In this document: positions 38,009 through 48,183 of the stretch, one piece after another
Layout of the letters: each line of letters opens with the position of its first letter
How positions within the stretch are numbered: the stretch's first letter is position 1
Assembly (NCBI GenBank): GCA_017745175.1
Contig: JAGHZY010000002.1
Span: forward strand, 85,991-149,990
From: Sphingopyxis sp.
GTDB lineage: Bacteria > Pseudomonadota > Alphaproteobacteria > Sphingomonadales > Sphingomonadaceae
Direction: 5' to 3'
Length of the DNA: 64,000 nt
Notes under the pieces: model-generated
What the model was told of the DNA's origin: nothing
What the model saw: the letters and a program-made list of their open reading frames with translations, nothing else
Database searches by the model: none
Made by a program: the position numbers and the translations under genes

Positions 38009-38734
38009 ATGGACGATCCGCTCGCCACGCCGGCCCCCGATTATGCGCACCGTGTCGCCATGTACGACATGGACAGGACGATAACGCGTTCAGGGACTTA
38101 CAGCGGTTTCCTCATGCACGTCGCGCAGCGGCGCCAGCAATGGCGCCTGCTGTTGCTGCCGCTCGTCGGGCTCGCGGGGGCGGCCTGGTCGTTGCGCCTG
38201 ATCGACCGTTCGCGATTGAAGGCGATCAACCTCAGGCTGCTCGTCGGCAGGCGCTTCCGCCGCGCCGAAATCGCCCCGCTCGCCGAAAGCTATGCCGACA
38301 GGGTCGTCGCGCGCGGGCTGCATTCCGCGGCGCTCGAGCAGATCGCCGCCGACCGCGAGGCGGGGTACCGGCTGCTGCTCGCGACGGCGTCGTTCCATCT
38401 CTATGTCGATGCCATTGCGCGGCGCCTCGGCATGGATGATGTGCTTGCGACCCAGCTCGACGAATCCGAGGGCGCCGACCATATTCACGCGCGGCTCGCC
38501 GGCGACAATTGCTATGGCGAGGCGAAGTTCGCACGCATCTCGGACTGGCTCGCTGCCAACAAAATCACGCGCGATCAGGCGCATGTGCGCGCCTATTCGG
38601 ATCATGTCTCCGACCACCCGATGCTGCATTTCGCCGACGAGGCGGTCGCAACCACGCCATCGCGCAAGCTGAAGCAACTCGCGCCGAGGATGGGCTGGCA
38701 GGTGGTCGACTGGCGCGCGCGGCGCGGTCGCTAA
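38009..38734 (+). CDS. HAD-IB family hydrolase
   Basis: MDDPLATPAPDYAHRVAMYDMDRTITRSGTYSGFLMHV; LATASFHLYVDAIARRLGMDDVLATQL. Confidence 0.88.
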   Translation: MDDPLATPAPDYAHRVAMYDMDRTITRSGTYSGFLMHVAQRRQQWRLLLLPLVGLAGAAWSLRLIDRSRLKAINLRLLVGRRFRRAEIAPLAESYADRVVARGLHSAALEQIAADREAGYRLLLATASFHLYVDAIARRLGMDDVLATQLDESEGADHIHARLAGDNCYGEAKFARISDWLAANKITRDQAHVRAYSDHVSDHPMLHFADEAVATTPSRKLKQLAPRMGWQVVDWRARRGR

Positions 38735-40023
38735 ACCGCGTCGAGCGCCTGCGCGAAGTCGGCGATCAGGTCGTCGGGGTCCTCGATGCCGATCGACACG
38801 CGCACGAGATTGTCCGTGATTCCGAGCACCTTCTTGCGCTCGTCGGGTACCGAAAGATGCGTCATGGCGGCGGGATGGCTCGCAAGCGTCTCGGTACCGC
38901 CGAGGCTGACGGCGAGTTTTGCGATCTTCAGCGCGTCGAGAAAGCGGAAACTCTCCGTCTCGCCGCCCTTGATGAACAGCGAGAAGGTCGATCCCGCGCC
39001 GGTGCAGTGGCGGTCGTAGATGTCCTTCTGGCGCGGATCGCCGATGAAGCCGAGATAGCCGAGGCCCTCGACCTTCGGATGATCGCGGAGATATGTGCAG
39101 ACCTTGAGCGCGTTCTCGCCAGCGCGGCTCATGCGCAGTTCGAGCGTTTCAAGGCTGCGCAGCAGCATCCATGCGGTGTTGGGGTCGCAGATCGTGCCGA
39201 TCGTGTTGCGCATCGGCCGGATCGCGTTGATCAGCGCCTGATCGCCCGAGACGCCGCCTGCGACGAGGTCCGAATGGCCGCCGGCATATTTGGTGAGGCT
39301 GTAGACGATGAGTTCGGCGCCCTGCTTCAGCGGCTTCTGCCACAGCGGGCCGAGGAAGGTGTTGTCGATGGCGATCGCGGGTTTCTGGTCGCCGGTGAAG
39401 GCGGCGTCGCGCGCGGCGCGCACCGCCTCGACATCGACGAGCGCGTTGGTCGGGTTCGCGGGGCTTTCAAGATAGACGAGCGCGACCTTGCCGCCCTTTT
39501 CGGCGGCGAGCGCTTGCGCGCGCGCGAGGATTGCGTCGATTTCCTCGCGCGTCGCGCCGGCGGGGAAATCGACGAAGCTGACGCCGAAGCGCGACAGGAT
39601 GCGCGCGATCAGCGTTTCGGTCGCGGCATAGAGCGGGCCCGAATGGACGATCACGTCATTCTGGCCGACGAGTGCGAGGAGCAAAGTCGCGATCGCCGAC
39701 ATGCCGCTCGAAAAGACGAGGCTGTCGTCGGCGCCGTCCCAGACCGCGAGCCGGTCCTCGAGGATTTCCTGATTTGGGCCGTTGAAGCGCGAATAGACAA
39801 GGCCGTCGGCGGGGCCTTCGCGCTTGCCGGTGATATGCTCGAAAAAGCGCTTGCCCGCGGCAGCGCTTTCGAAGGCGAAGGTCGAGGTCAGGAAAATCGG
39901 CGGCTTCAGCGAGCCTTCGGAGAGCGTCGGGTCATAGCCGAGTCCCATCATCAGCGTGGCGGGGCTGAGTTCCTTGTCGCCGATTTTCCTGGTGTTCGTC
40001 TTGGGTTTGCCGCGCATGGCCAT
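38731..40023 (-). CDS. Cystathionine gamma-synthase family PLP-dependent protein
   Basis: Trans-sulfuration enzyme motifs: YSRFNGPNQEILEDRLAVWDGADDSLVFSSGMSAI, YSLTKYAGGHSDLVAGGV. Confidence 0.92.
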   Translation of the reverse strand: MAMRGKPKTNTRKIGDKELSPATLMMGLGYDPTLSEGSLKPPIFLTSTFAFESAAAGKRFFEHITGKREGPADGLVYSRFNGPNQEILEDRLAVWDGADDSLVFSSGMSAIATLLLALVGQNDVIVHSGPLYAATETLIARILSRFGVSFVDFPAGATREEIDAILARAQALAAEKGGKVALVYLESPANPTNALVDVEAVRAARDAAFTGDQKPAIAIDNTFLGPLWQKPLKQGAELIVYSLTKYAGGHSDLVAGGVSGDQALINAIRPMRNTIGTICDPNTAWMLLRSLETLELRMSRAGENALKVCTYLRDHPKVEGLGYLGFIGDPRQKDIYDRHCTGAGSTFSLFIKGGETESFRFLDALKIAKLAVSLGGTETLASHPAAMTHLSVPDERKKVLGITDNLVRVSIGIEDPDDLIADFAQALDAV

Positions 40024-40090
40024 GGGATGCTCCTTGAGTGTTGCAGCCCTTTATCGCAGGTGGGTTTCGTTTGAAACTATATTGCGCAGC

Positions 40091-41374
40091 TCAATCCTCG
40101 ACGATCAGGCTGCGCTCTTTCGTTTCGGGAAGCAACAGCGTCGCCACCCCTGCCATCGCGATCACGAAGGCGACATAGAAATAGAAGACGCGCTCGATAC
40201 CCGCGTCTTTCAGCCCGAGCGCGACGATTTCGAGCGTCCCCGCGAACATCGCATTGCCGATCGCATAGGGCAGGGCGACGCCGAGCCCGCGGATGTGCGC
40301 GGGGAACAGCTCGGCCTTCACCAGCGCATTGTTCGCGCTGTAGCCGCTTTGCAGCGTCAGCGGGATCATGATGAGCAGCGCCGCGACGACGGGCGAGGTC
40401 ACTGTCTCGAGCGTCATAAACGTCGGCACAGCGACGATCGCGCCGCCGATCCCGAACAGCAGCAGCATCGGCTTGCGCCCGAACCTGTCGGCGAGCGCCC
40501 CGAACACCGGTTGCATCGCGGTGAACCAGAGCAGCGCGGCGGCGATGATCCAGGTCGCGGTCGCCTTGTCGAAACCCACTGTGTTGTATAGGAATTTCTG
40601 CATATAGCTGGTGTAGGTATAAGCGGCGAGGCCGCCGCCCGCCGACAGCATGCCGACAAGGATGCTTTCGCGGCGGTGCTCTTTCCACAGCAGCTTGGCG
40701 GTCGATGCCGGGCGGTCGACCGCCTGATTCTCGAACGACGGCGTTTCGGCGAGGTTGCGGCGGAGCAGATAGACGCCGAGCGCGAGCAGCGCGCCGATGA
40801 CGAAGGGGATGCGCCACCCCCACGCGGTCAGTTCGGCCTCGGTCAGGAAGAATTGCAGCACCACCGCGACGAAGATTGCGCAAAGCTGGCCGCCGCACAG
40901 CGTCATATACTGGAAGCTCGCCCAGAAACCGCGATGGTCGCGCGGCGCCATCTCGGACAAATAGGTCGCGCTCGCACCATATTCACCGCCGAGCGACAGG
41001 CCCTGCAGCATGCGCGCGACGAGTAGCGTGGCAGGGCCGAGCAGCCCGGCGACCGCATAGGTCGGCGCGACCGCGATCAGCATCGATCCGCTGAACATCA
41101 GCGCGACCGACAGCGTCAGCCCCGCCTTGCGCCCGCGCGTGTCGGCGAAGCGCCCCATCACCCACGCGCCGATCGGGCGCATCACAAAGCCGACGGCAAA
41201 GATCGCCGCCGAATTCAGAAGCTGTGCGGTCGGGTCGGCCTGCGGAAAGAAGACCGGGGCAAAATAGATGGCGAAGGCGGCATAGGCGAACCAGTCGTAC
41301 CATTCGACAAGATTGCCCAGCGATCCGCCGACAATCGAAACCAGCCTTTTGCGCGGTATCGCGAGCGCCTTCAT
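40091..41374 (-). CDS. MFS transporter, metabolite:H+ symporter type
   Basis: MKALAIPRKRLVSIVGGSLGNLVEWYDWFAYAAFAIYFAPVFFP...MRPIGAWVMGRFADTRGRKAGL. Confidence 0.9.
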   Translation of the reverse strand: MKALAIPRKRLVSIVGGSLGNLVEWYDWFAYAAFAIYFAPVFFPQADPTAQLLNSAAIFAVGFVMRPIGAWVMGRFADTRGRKAGLTLSVALMFSGSMLIAVAPTYAVAGLLGPATLLVARMLQGLSLGGEYGASATYLSEMAPRDHRGFWASFQYMTLCGGQLCAIFVAVVLQFFLTEAELTAWGWRIPFVIGALLALGVYLLRRNLAETPSFENQAVDRPASTAKLLWKEHRRESILVGMLSAGGGLAAYTYTSYMQKFLYNTVGFDKATATWIIAAALLWFTAMQPVFGALADRFGRKPMLLLFGIGGAIVAVPTFMTLETVTSPVVAALLIMIPLTLQSGYSANNALVKAELFPAHIRGLGVALPYAIGNAMFAGTLEIVALGLKDAGIERVFYFYVAFVIAMAGVATLLLPETKERSLIVED

Positions 41375-41403
41375 TCGCTTCTTCTCCCCTTTTCCCTCTT
41401 CCT

Positions 41404-41481
41404 CGTCATCCCGGCGAAGGCCGGGAACTCGCCGGTGCGTCATGAGGCGAGGGCGAGATTCCGGCCTTCGCCGGGATGACG
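41404..41481. repeat. REP/palindromic intergenic element (second subtype)
   Basis: Perfect 21-bp inverted arms CGTCATCCCGGCGAAGGCCGG (41404-41424) / CCGGCCTTCGCCGGGATGACG (41461-41481). Confidence 0.85.
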
Positions 41482-41500
41482 GGAGGTGTATGCGGTTTCG

Positions 41501-42262
41501 CTACCTCAACCCGATCACCGACAATTGGCGGCCATAGGAGTTTTCTCCTTTGTGGCACGCGCGGCGATAGCTGAAATAATCGTTGGCCTCGACATAGGTG
41601 TCCTGCCCGCCGATGGCAATTCGCGTCACGCCCGCCGCTGCGAGCCGCGCGGCGACATAGGCGGCGATGTCGAACATCGCATGGCCGGGCTTTCCGGCGG
41701 CGAAGAAACGCTCGTTCGCGGGATCGTCCGCGACGAAGCGCTGTACGAAATTTTCGTCGACTTCATAGGAGATACGCGCAATGCACGGGCCGATCGCGAC
41801 GGCGATATCGGCGCGGCTGGCGCCGAGGCTTTCCATCGCATCGAGCGTCGCGTCGGTGACCCCGGCGATCGCGCCCTTCCAGCCCGCGTGCGCTGCACCG
41901 ACGACGCCCGCTTCGCGGTCGGCGAACAACACCGGGACGCAATCGGCGGTCAGAATGCCGAGCAGGATGCCGGAGGTGCGCGTCGCAAGCGCGTCGGCTT
42001 CGGGTCGCGCGGCGAGGTCGGTGTCGGCATCGACGATCACGCAGCGGTTGCCATGAACCTGATACAGCCCGGTGAGCGTTGCGCCCGGCAGCAGCGCGTC
42101 GGCGACGATCCGGCGGTTCTCGGCGATCAGCGCCGGATCGTCGCCCGAACCGAGACCGCAGTTGAGCGAGGCGAGCTCGCCCGTCGATACCCCGCCGCGG
42201 CGGCCGAAGAAGCCATGCGGAACGCCGTCCAGCGGCGCGGCGGTGACGAAGGGTGTGGTCAC
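41501..42262 (-). CDS. pgeF: Polyphenol oxidase/laccase-domain family (YfiH/PgeF)
   Basis: TGLYQVHGNRCVIVD, GILTADCVPVLFADREAGVVGAAHAGWKGAIAGV. Confidence 0.93.
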   Translation of the reverse strand: MTTPFVTAAPLDGVPHGFFGRRGGVSTGELASLNCGLGSGDDPALIAENRRIVADALLPGATLTGLYQVHGNRCVIVDADTDLAARPEADALATRTSGILLGILTADCVPVLFADREAGVVGAAHAGWKGAIAGVTDATLDAMESLGASRADIAVAIGPCIARISYEVDENFVQRFVADDPANERFFAAGKPGHAMFDIAAYVAARLAAAGVTRIAIGGQDTYVEANDYFSYRRACHKGENSYGRQLSVIGLR

Positions 42263-42777
42263 AGGTCGAGCCTGAAGAAACGATCCTCGTCGATATGATT
42301 GCCGACACGAAACGCATTGCGGCCGACGTCGTGGAAGCCATAGCGACGGTAAAAGGCCTGCGCGCGGTCATTCTCGGTGAAGACGGTGAGATACAGGATC
42401 GACGCGCGCTCGCGCGCCCAGGCGATCCCCCAGTCCATCAGCGCCACTGCGACGCCGGTCCCTTTGGCGGCATCGGCGACATAGAGCTGATGCAGCTCGA
42501 CGGCGCTGTCGGTCGGCTGATCCGCAGGCAATTCGAAATCGACCGGTCCCATCTTGATGTAGCCGAGTATCGCGCCCGCTTCGTCGCGTACCATCGCGAT
42601 TGCATGATCGTCGCTCGCGATCTGTGCGCGCACGCGGTCGGGCGGGTTCCAGCTGGCGAGGAAGGTCGCGAGGTCGGCGGGGTCATAGATATGACCGAAG
42701 GTGTGCGTGAACGACCTGTTGGCGAAAGCGGCGATCGCCTCCGCGTCCCCGGTCCGGGCCAATTGAACAACGGTCAT
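42259..42777 (-). CDS. GNAT family N-acetyltransferase
   Basis: ELHQLYVADAAKGTGVAVALMDWGIAWARERASILYLTVFTENDRAQAFYRRYGFHDVG. Confidence 0.93.
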   Translation of the reverse strand: MTVVQLARTGDAEAIAAFANRSFTHTFGHIYDPADLATFLASWNPPDRVRAQIASDDHAIAMVRDEAGAILGYIKMGPVDFELPADQPTDSAVELHQLYVADAAKGTGVAVALMDWGIAWARERASILYLTVFTENDRAQAFYRRYGFHDVGRNAFRVGNHIDEDRFFRLDL

Positions 42778-43838
42778 GCGGCGTCTCCTGTGAATCCTGC
42801 GGGCTTTGGCCAGTTCGGCGCGGTGAGGGCCATGACCTTGAACAGATCGCCCATCGCATCGGGCTCGACCAGCCGATCCCGCTGCCCCCTGAGCTCGTCG
42901 GCGCGCGCGGGCGACGAGGCCGCAAGCGACGTCAGCCGCGCGTCGATGCCGAGCCGCCGCAACCAGGCGCCCTGCGTTGCGAGCGCGCTGACCGTTGTGC
43001 CTGCGCTTCGGGCTGCATCGGCCAGTGCCGTGAAATCGACGTGGGCGGTCAGATCGACCTCGCCCGGATCGGCGAAGGCATTGACGAAGCGGTGCGCTCT
43101 GACGGCCTGCAATGTATCGCCTGCGGCAGGCCCGCTATAGCCATAATCGATCGCGAGCATCGCGCCGCCCTGCCGCGCGAGGCGAAAGGCGCAGCGCTGC
43201 ATGATCGCTGCCGAGGCGGGCGCGGTTTCGACGATCGTGCCTGCAGGCTCACCGCGCAGTACCGGGGGGATGGCCTCGTCTGCCGGAACCTCGCCGGCAA
43301 TCGGCGCCGGGACGCCCTCGCGGCGTTCGACCATGCGCTCGCGCCAGCCTTCGGCGGTGCGGATATACTGGTGGATCGGCAGTGCGTCGAAAAACTCGTT
43401 CGCGACGATGATCAGCGGCGCGTCATCGGGCAGTGCGTCGATTTCGTCGTGATGCTCCGCGGCGGGCAGGCGCGTGCGCTGGGCCGCGCGCAGCGTCGGG
43501 CTCGTTTCGACCAGATCGATGCCGGCCGGCGTGCAGCCGAAACGCGCCATCGCGCGCAGCGCGTCGGCGGCGAGCGTCCCGCGGCCGGGGCCGAGCTCGG
43601 CATAGCGAAACGCCGGGCCGCCCGCACGCGACCAGAGGTCGGCGATCCAGATACCGACCATCTCGCCGAACATCTGGCTGATTTCGGGCGCGGTGGTGAA
43701 ATCGCCCGCGGCGCCGAGCGGATCGCGCGTCGCATAATAATGGCCGTTTGCGGCCGCCATATAATCGGCGATCGTCGTCCGCCGCGCCGCCGCAATTTTG
43801 CCGATCAGCTCCCCGGGGTTCGGCGGTCCGTCACGCAA
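42774..43838 (-). CDS. SAM-dependent methyltransferase (MidA/NDUFAF7 family)
   Basis: [60 protein letters not shown]. Confidence 0.93.
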   Translation of the reverse strand: MRDGPPNPGELIGKIAAARRTTIADYMAAANGHYYATRDPLGAAGDFTTAPEISQMFGEMVGIWIADLWSRAGGPAFRYAELGPGRGTLAADALRAMARFGCTPAGIDLVETSPTLRAAQRTRLPAAEHHDEIDALPDDAPLIIVANEFFDALPIHQYIRTAEGWRERMVERREGVPAPIAGEVPADEAIPPVLRGEPAGTIVETAPASAAIMQRCAFRLARQGGAMLAIDYGYSGPAAGDTLQAVRAHRFVNAFADPGEVDLTAHVDFTALADAARSAGTTVSALATQGAWLRRLGIDARLTSLAASSPARADELRGQRDRLVEPDAMGDLFKVMALTAPNWPKPAGFTGDAA

Positions 43839-44706
43839 CGCTGTCGAGTCCGGCCACCGGCTCGATCCGCTTGCGACGGCCCTTCGCGGTTGCGACCAGC
43901 CAGACGCCGGCGAGCAGCATCGGGACGGTGAGCGTCTGGCCCATCGTCAGTCCCCACGACAGCGTACCGAGCTGCACATCGGGTTCGCGCACGAACTCGA
44001 CTGCAAAGCGGCTGAGGCCATAGATGATCGCCGCCAGCCCGAAGAGGAAGCCAGGTTTGTAGCGCGCATCGGTCCGCCAGAAGAAGAAGGCGAGGATCGC
44101 CATCATGACGATGCCTTCGAGCCCGGCCTCGTAAAGCTGGCTCGGGTGGCGCGGATCCATCGTGCCGCTGCCCGGAAAGATGATTGCCCACGGCACCGTC
44201 GTCGCGCGGCCCCACAGTTCGCCGTTCACGAAATTGGCGAGGCGGCCGAAGAAAAGGCCGAAGGGTACGACACACGCGACATAGTCGCAAAAGCGCAGGA
44301 AACTCAGCTTTTCCTTGCGTGTCACATACCAGATCGCGATCAGTACGCCGATCACCCCGCCGTGGAGCGACATGCCGCCATCCCACAGCTTGAAGATCTC
44401 GAGCGGCTTCTGGATATAATTGCCGAGGTTGTAGAAGAGCACATAGCCGAGCCGCCCGCCGAGGATGATCCCGAGCATCGCATAGAAGATCATGTCGTCG
44501 GCATGGCGCCGTGCCATCGGGGCGCCGGGCTGGGCGATCAGCTTCAAGAGATACCAGTAGCCGACGAAAATCCCGGCAAGATAGGCAAGCGCATACCAGC
44601 GGATCGGCAGCCCGAAGACGCTGAACGCGATCTCGGAGTTCTCACCCATGAGATCGTGGAAGTTCACATATTGCGTTGCTTCGGCTAAGGTTGCAAAAAG
44701 AAACAT
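43831..44706 (-). CDS. lgt: Prolipoprotein diacylglyceryl transferase
   Basis: [73 protein letters not shown]. Confidence 0.96.
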   Translation of the reverse strand: MFLFATLAEATQYVNFHDLMGENSEIAFSVFGLPIRWYALAYLAGIFVGYWYLLKLIAQPGAPMARRHADDMIFYAMLGIILGGRLGYVLFYNLGNYIQKPLEIFKLWDGGMSLHGGVIGVLIAIWYVTRKEKLSFLRFCDYVACVVPFGLFFGRLANFVNGELWGRATTVPWAIIFPGSGTMDPRHPSQLYEAGLEGIVMMAILAFFFWRTDARYKPGFLFGLAAIIYGLSRFAVEFVREPDVQLGTLSWGLTMGQTLTVPMLLAGVWLVATAKGRRKRIEPVAGLDSVA

Positions 44707-44783
44707 ATAGTCGCGCTGTCCTTCCCCAGGAGAGGCCTCCCCATAAGGGGTATGGCGAGCGAGACCAAGAGGAGAGATCAAAG

Positions 44784-46496
44784 ATGCCATCTGCGCTCGA
44801 TTTGCGCCTGGACGCCGCCTATAATCTGATTACCGGTCCGGGGGGACCGATCCAGGTCGGGTCCATCGAACGCTTTGGCCAGCAACTGCCCGTCATTACC
44901 AACGCGCCGACGAATCTGGCCGACTATGTCGCCTTTTTCTGCGCGCAGCATGGCGACGCGACCTTTCTGGTCGAGGGCGACGAGCGGCTGAGCTTCAAAC
45001 AGGTTTATGCGGCGGCGCGCAAGGTCGCCGCGGCGCTCGTCGAGGGGCATGGCGTCGAACGCGGCGACCGCGTCGGCATCGCGATGCGCAACGCCAATGC
45101 GTGGTGCGTCTCCTATCTCGGCGTGCTGATGGCCGGCGGCTGCGCGACCCTGCTCAACGGCTGGTGGCAGGGCGGCGAGCTCGCCGCGGGGATCGAGGAT
45201 GCCGAAGCGAAGCTGGTCATCGCCGACGTCCAGCGCGCTGCGCGGCTTGCGGAGCCGGGCGTCAGCCACGGAGCCAAGGTCATCACGCTCGACCTTGCAA
45301 AGCCGATCGAAGAGGTGATCGCACCGATCACCGGTGCGGGCGGCAGCGCGGAAACCGCATTGCCGGCGCTCACCGGCGACGATCTTGCGACCATTCTCTT
45401 CACCTCGGGTTCGACCGGCCAGTCGAAGGGCGCTTATTCGCGTCATTACGCAGTGTGTCAGGCGATCTTCAACTATGTGACGCAGACGGCGAGCATCGTC
45501 CATCTGCTGACCGAAGACGGCCAGATGTCGGATATTCAGCCCGCGACGCTGATCTGTACCCCGCTGTTTCACGTCACCGCGGAGATCCCGGTGTTCCTCC
45601 AGAGCATCGCGATCGGGCGCAAGCTGGTCCTGATGCCCAAGTGGAATGCCGATGAGGCGATGCGGCTGATCCAGGACGAAAAGGTCAATTATTTCGTCGG
45701 CGTGCCGCTGATGAGCTACGAGATTCTCGTCAGCCCGAACCGCAAGAATTACGACCTCTCGACGTGCAAGAGCTACGCGGGCGGCGGAGCACCGCGTCCG
45801 CCCGAGCATGTGAAGCGCCTCGCGAGCGAGATGGGCGAAGCCAAGCCGCTGCTCGGCTACGGTCTCACCGAAACCAATGCGGTGGGCTGCGGCATCATCA
45901 ACGAAAATTATGTCGACAAGCCGCTGTCGACGGGCCCTGCGTCGAAGCCGCTCGTCGATCTCGCGATCCTCGACGACAATGGCGATCCGGTCGCGCAGGG
46001 CGGTGTCGGTGAAGTCTGTATCCGTTCGGTGTGCAATTTCGAGGGTTATTGGAACAATGAAGCCGCGACGAAGGCGGCCTTTTTCGACAATGGCTATTTC
46101 CGTTCGGGCGACCTCGGATATCTCGACGGGGACGGCTATCTCTTCATCGTCGACCGCAAGAAGGACATCATCATCCGCGGCGGCGAGAATATCAGCTGTC
46201 AGGAAGTCGAGGCCGCGATCTACGAGCATCCCGAGGCAAATGAGTGCGCGGTGTTCGGTCTCCCCGACGAGCGTCTCGGCGAATGCGTCGGCGCCGTGGT
46301 GTGGATGAAGCCCGGCAGCGGCGTGACCGCCGACGAACTCGTCGCCTTCCTCGGCGCGCGGCTCGCACCCTACAAGGTGCCGTGCCGGATATGGATGTCG
46401 AACGATGCGCTGCCCAAGCTCGGCAGCGAAAAGATCGACAAGGTCAGCTTGCGCAACCGTTATCGCGAGGAATATGCGGCGGAGGTTGTCGCGTAA
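44784..46496 (+). CDS. Class I adenylate-forming enzyme (acyl-CoA synthetase family)
   Basis: AMP-binding motif [65 protein letters not shown]. Confidence 0.93.
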   Translation: MPSALDLRLDAAYNLITGPGGPIQVGSIERFGQQLPVITNAPTNLADYVAFFCAQHGDATFLVEGDERLSFKQVYAAARKVAAALVEGHGVERGDRVGIAMRNANAWCVSYLGVLMAGGCATLLNGWWQGGELAAGIEDAEAKLVIADVQRAARLAEPGVSHGAKVITLDLAKPIEEVIAPITGAGGSAETALPALTGDDLATILFTSGSTGQSKGAYSRHYAVCQAIFNYVTQTASIVHLLTEDGQMSDIQPATLICTPLFHVTAEIPVFLQSIAIGRKLVLMPKWNADEAMRLIQDEKVNYFVGVPLMSYEILVSPNRKNYDLSTCKSYAGGGAPRPPEHVKRLASEMGEAKPLLGYGLTETNAVGCGIINENYVDKPLSTGPASKPLVDLAILDDNGDPVAQGGVGEVCIRSVCNFEGYWNNEAATKAAFFDNGYFRSGDLGYLDGDGYLFIVDRKKDIIIRGGENISCQEVEAAIYEHPEANECAVFGLPDERLGECVGAVVWMKPGSGVTADELVAFLGARLAPYKVPCRIWMSNDALPKLGSEKIDKVSLRNRYREEYAAEVVA

Positions 46497-46526
46497 CCAA
46501 TTGAGCCAAAGGAGCGAACCGGGACC

Positions 46527-47369
46527 ATGGCCGAGGCTGAAACTCCCGTTGCTCCCGAAAGGCCGGGGCCGGTGCGCGTCTATCGCCACCGGCTGCCGAC
46601 GCGCATCTGGCATTGGATCAATGCCGCGACCTTGCTCATCCTGTTGATGAGCGGGCTGATGATCTTCAACGCGCACCCGCGCCTCTATTGGGGTGAGTAT
46701 GGCGCGAACTTCGACCGTGCCTGGCTGGTGATCGGCTCGACGCCGGACAGCGGTTATCTGCGCATCGGCGATTATCGGATCGAAACGACGGGTGTGCTCG
46801 GCCGCTGGACCGATGCGCAAGGGGCGGTGCAGACTTGGGCTTTCCCCGGCTGGGCGACGATCCCGACGCGCTACAGCCTCGCCGACGGGCGGCGCTGGCA
46901 CCTGCTTTTCGCGTGGATGCTCTCGATCGGCTTGACGCTCTACATGTCGTGGGCGCTCCTTGGCGGCCATTTGCGCAAGGACCTGCATGTCCGCCGCGCC
47001 GAATGGTCGCCGCGCCATATTTGGCAGGATGTGAAGGATCATGCGCGGCTGCGTTTCCCGCGCGGCGAGGCCGCAGCTCGCTACGGCATCCTCCAGAAAC
47101 TCAGCTACGTCGGCGTGATTTTCGTGGCGCTGCCGCTGATGATCGCGACGGGGCTCACCATGTCGCCCGGCATGAACGCGGCGTGGCCGTGGCTGCTCGA
47201 TGTCTTCGGCGGACGCCAGTCGGCACGCTCGATCCATTTCATCACCGCATGGGCGCTGGTCGCCTTCTTTCTCGTCCATATCGCGATGATGCTGCTCGCC
47301 GGGCCGGTCAACGAGATACGCTCGATGATCACCGGCTGGTTTCGCCTGCCGCCGGAGAAGCAGGCATGA
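46527..47369 (+). CDS. Cytochrome b/b6 domain-containing membrane protein
   Basis: RHRLPTRIWHWINAATLLILLMSGLMIFNAHP; HLLFAWMLSIGLTLYMSWALLGGH; RSIHFITAWALVAFFLVHIAMMLL; conserved TM histidines. Confidence 0.9.
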   Translation: MAEAETPVAPERPGPVRVYRHRLPTRIWHWINAATLLILLMSGLMIFNAHPRLYWGEYGANFDRAWLVIGSTPDSGYLRIGDYRIETTGVLGRWTDAQGAVQTWAFPGWATIPTRYSLADGRRWHLLFAWMLSIGLTLYMSWALLGGHLRKDLHVRRAEWSPRHIWQDVKDHARLRFPRGEAAARYGILQKLSYVGVIFVALPLMIATGLTMSPGMNAAWPWLLDVFGGRQSARSIHFITAWALVAFFLVHIAMMLLAGPVNEIRSMITGWFRLPPEKQA

Positions 47370-48145
47370 GCGGGATAGTTCTGCCGCGGCGCCAGCTGAT
47401 CGCGCGCGCCGGCGGGTTGGCCGCCGCGGCGGGGGTGCTGCCTTTGCTGTCAGGCTGCGACGCGATCAACGACGCGCCGGCGGTGCGCAAGATCTTGTCG
47501 ATGGGCGAGGAAATGAGCCGCGCAAGCCAGCGCGCGCTGATCGACCGCGGCGCCCTCGCGCGCGAATTCGGGCGCGCCGACCTGTCGCCTTATTTCCGGC
47601 CCAACGGGACGCGCCTGCCAGCGGGCGCCGACTATGCCGCGCATGTCGCGAGCGGCTTTGCCGACTGGCGCGTCAGGGTGACGGGCCTCGTCGCGCGGCC
47701 GCTGTCGCTGTCCATGGCCGATATCCGGGCGATGCCGCAGCGAACGCAGATCACGCGCCATGACTGCGTCGAGGGGTGGAGCGCGATCGGCGGGTGGACC
47801 GGGGTGCAGCTGAGCCACATACTCGCCGCGGCGGGCGTGAGCGAGAGTGCGCGCCATATCGTCTTTCGCTGCGCCGACCGGCTCGGCGATGCGCTCTATT
47901 ATGAAAGCTGCGACATGGTCGATGCGCGCCACCCGCAAACGATCATGGCGTGGGCGCTGAACGGCGCGGTGCTGCCGATCGCCAACGGCGCGCCGCTGCG
48001 TCTCCGGATCGAGCGCCAGCTCGGCTACAAGCACGCCAAATATGTGAACGCGATCGAGGCGGTCGCGAGCCTCGACAGTATCGGCGCCGGCAAGGGCGGC
48101 TATTGGGAGGATCGCATCGATTATGAATGGTATGCGGGAATCTGA
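47366..48145 (+). CDS. Molybdopterin-dependent oxidoreductase (sulfite oxidase-like), putative Tat lipoprotein
   Basis: PRRQLIARAGGLAAAAGVLPLLSGC; ITRHDCVEGWSAIGGWTGVQLSHIL, APLRLRIERQLGYKHAKYVNAIEAV; ATGA overlap with the cytochrome b gene. Confidence 0.9.
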   Translation: MSGIVLPRRQLIARAGGLAAAAGVLPLLSGCDAINDAPAVRKILSMGEEMSRASQRALIDRGALAREFGRADLSPYFRPNGTRLPAGADYAAHVASGFADWRVRVTGLVARPLSLSMADIRAMPQRTQITRHDCVEGWSAIGGWTGVQLSHILAAAGVSESARHIVFRCADRLGDALYYESCDMVDARHPQTIMAWALNGAVLPIANGAPLRLRIERQLGYKHAKYVNAIEAVASLDSIGAGKGGYWEDRIDYEWYAGI

Positions 48146-48183
48146 TCGCAACCTTTTCGCGTGTCGGAGGTTCGGTTCGTAAA

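Noticed and set aside
40024-40090. SAM-II-type riboswitch before the cystathionine gamma-synthase family gene
   Set aside because: The 67-nt gap has a small hairpin and a GATAAAGGGCTGCAAC segment, but lacks the conserved GCUAAA and pairing pattern of SAM-II.
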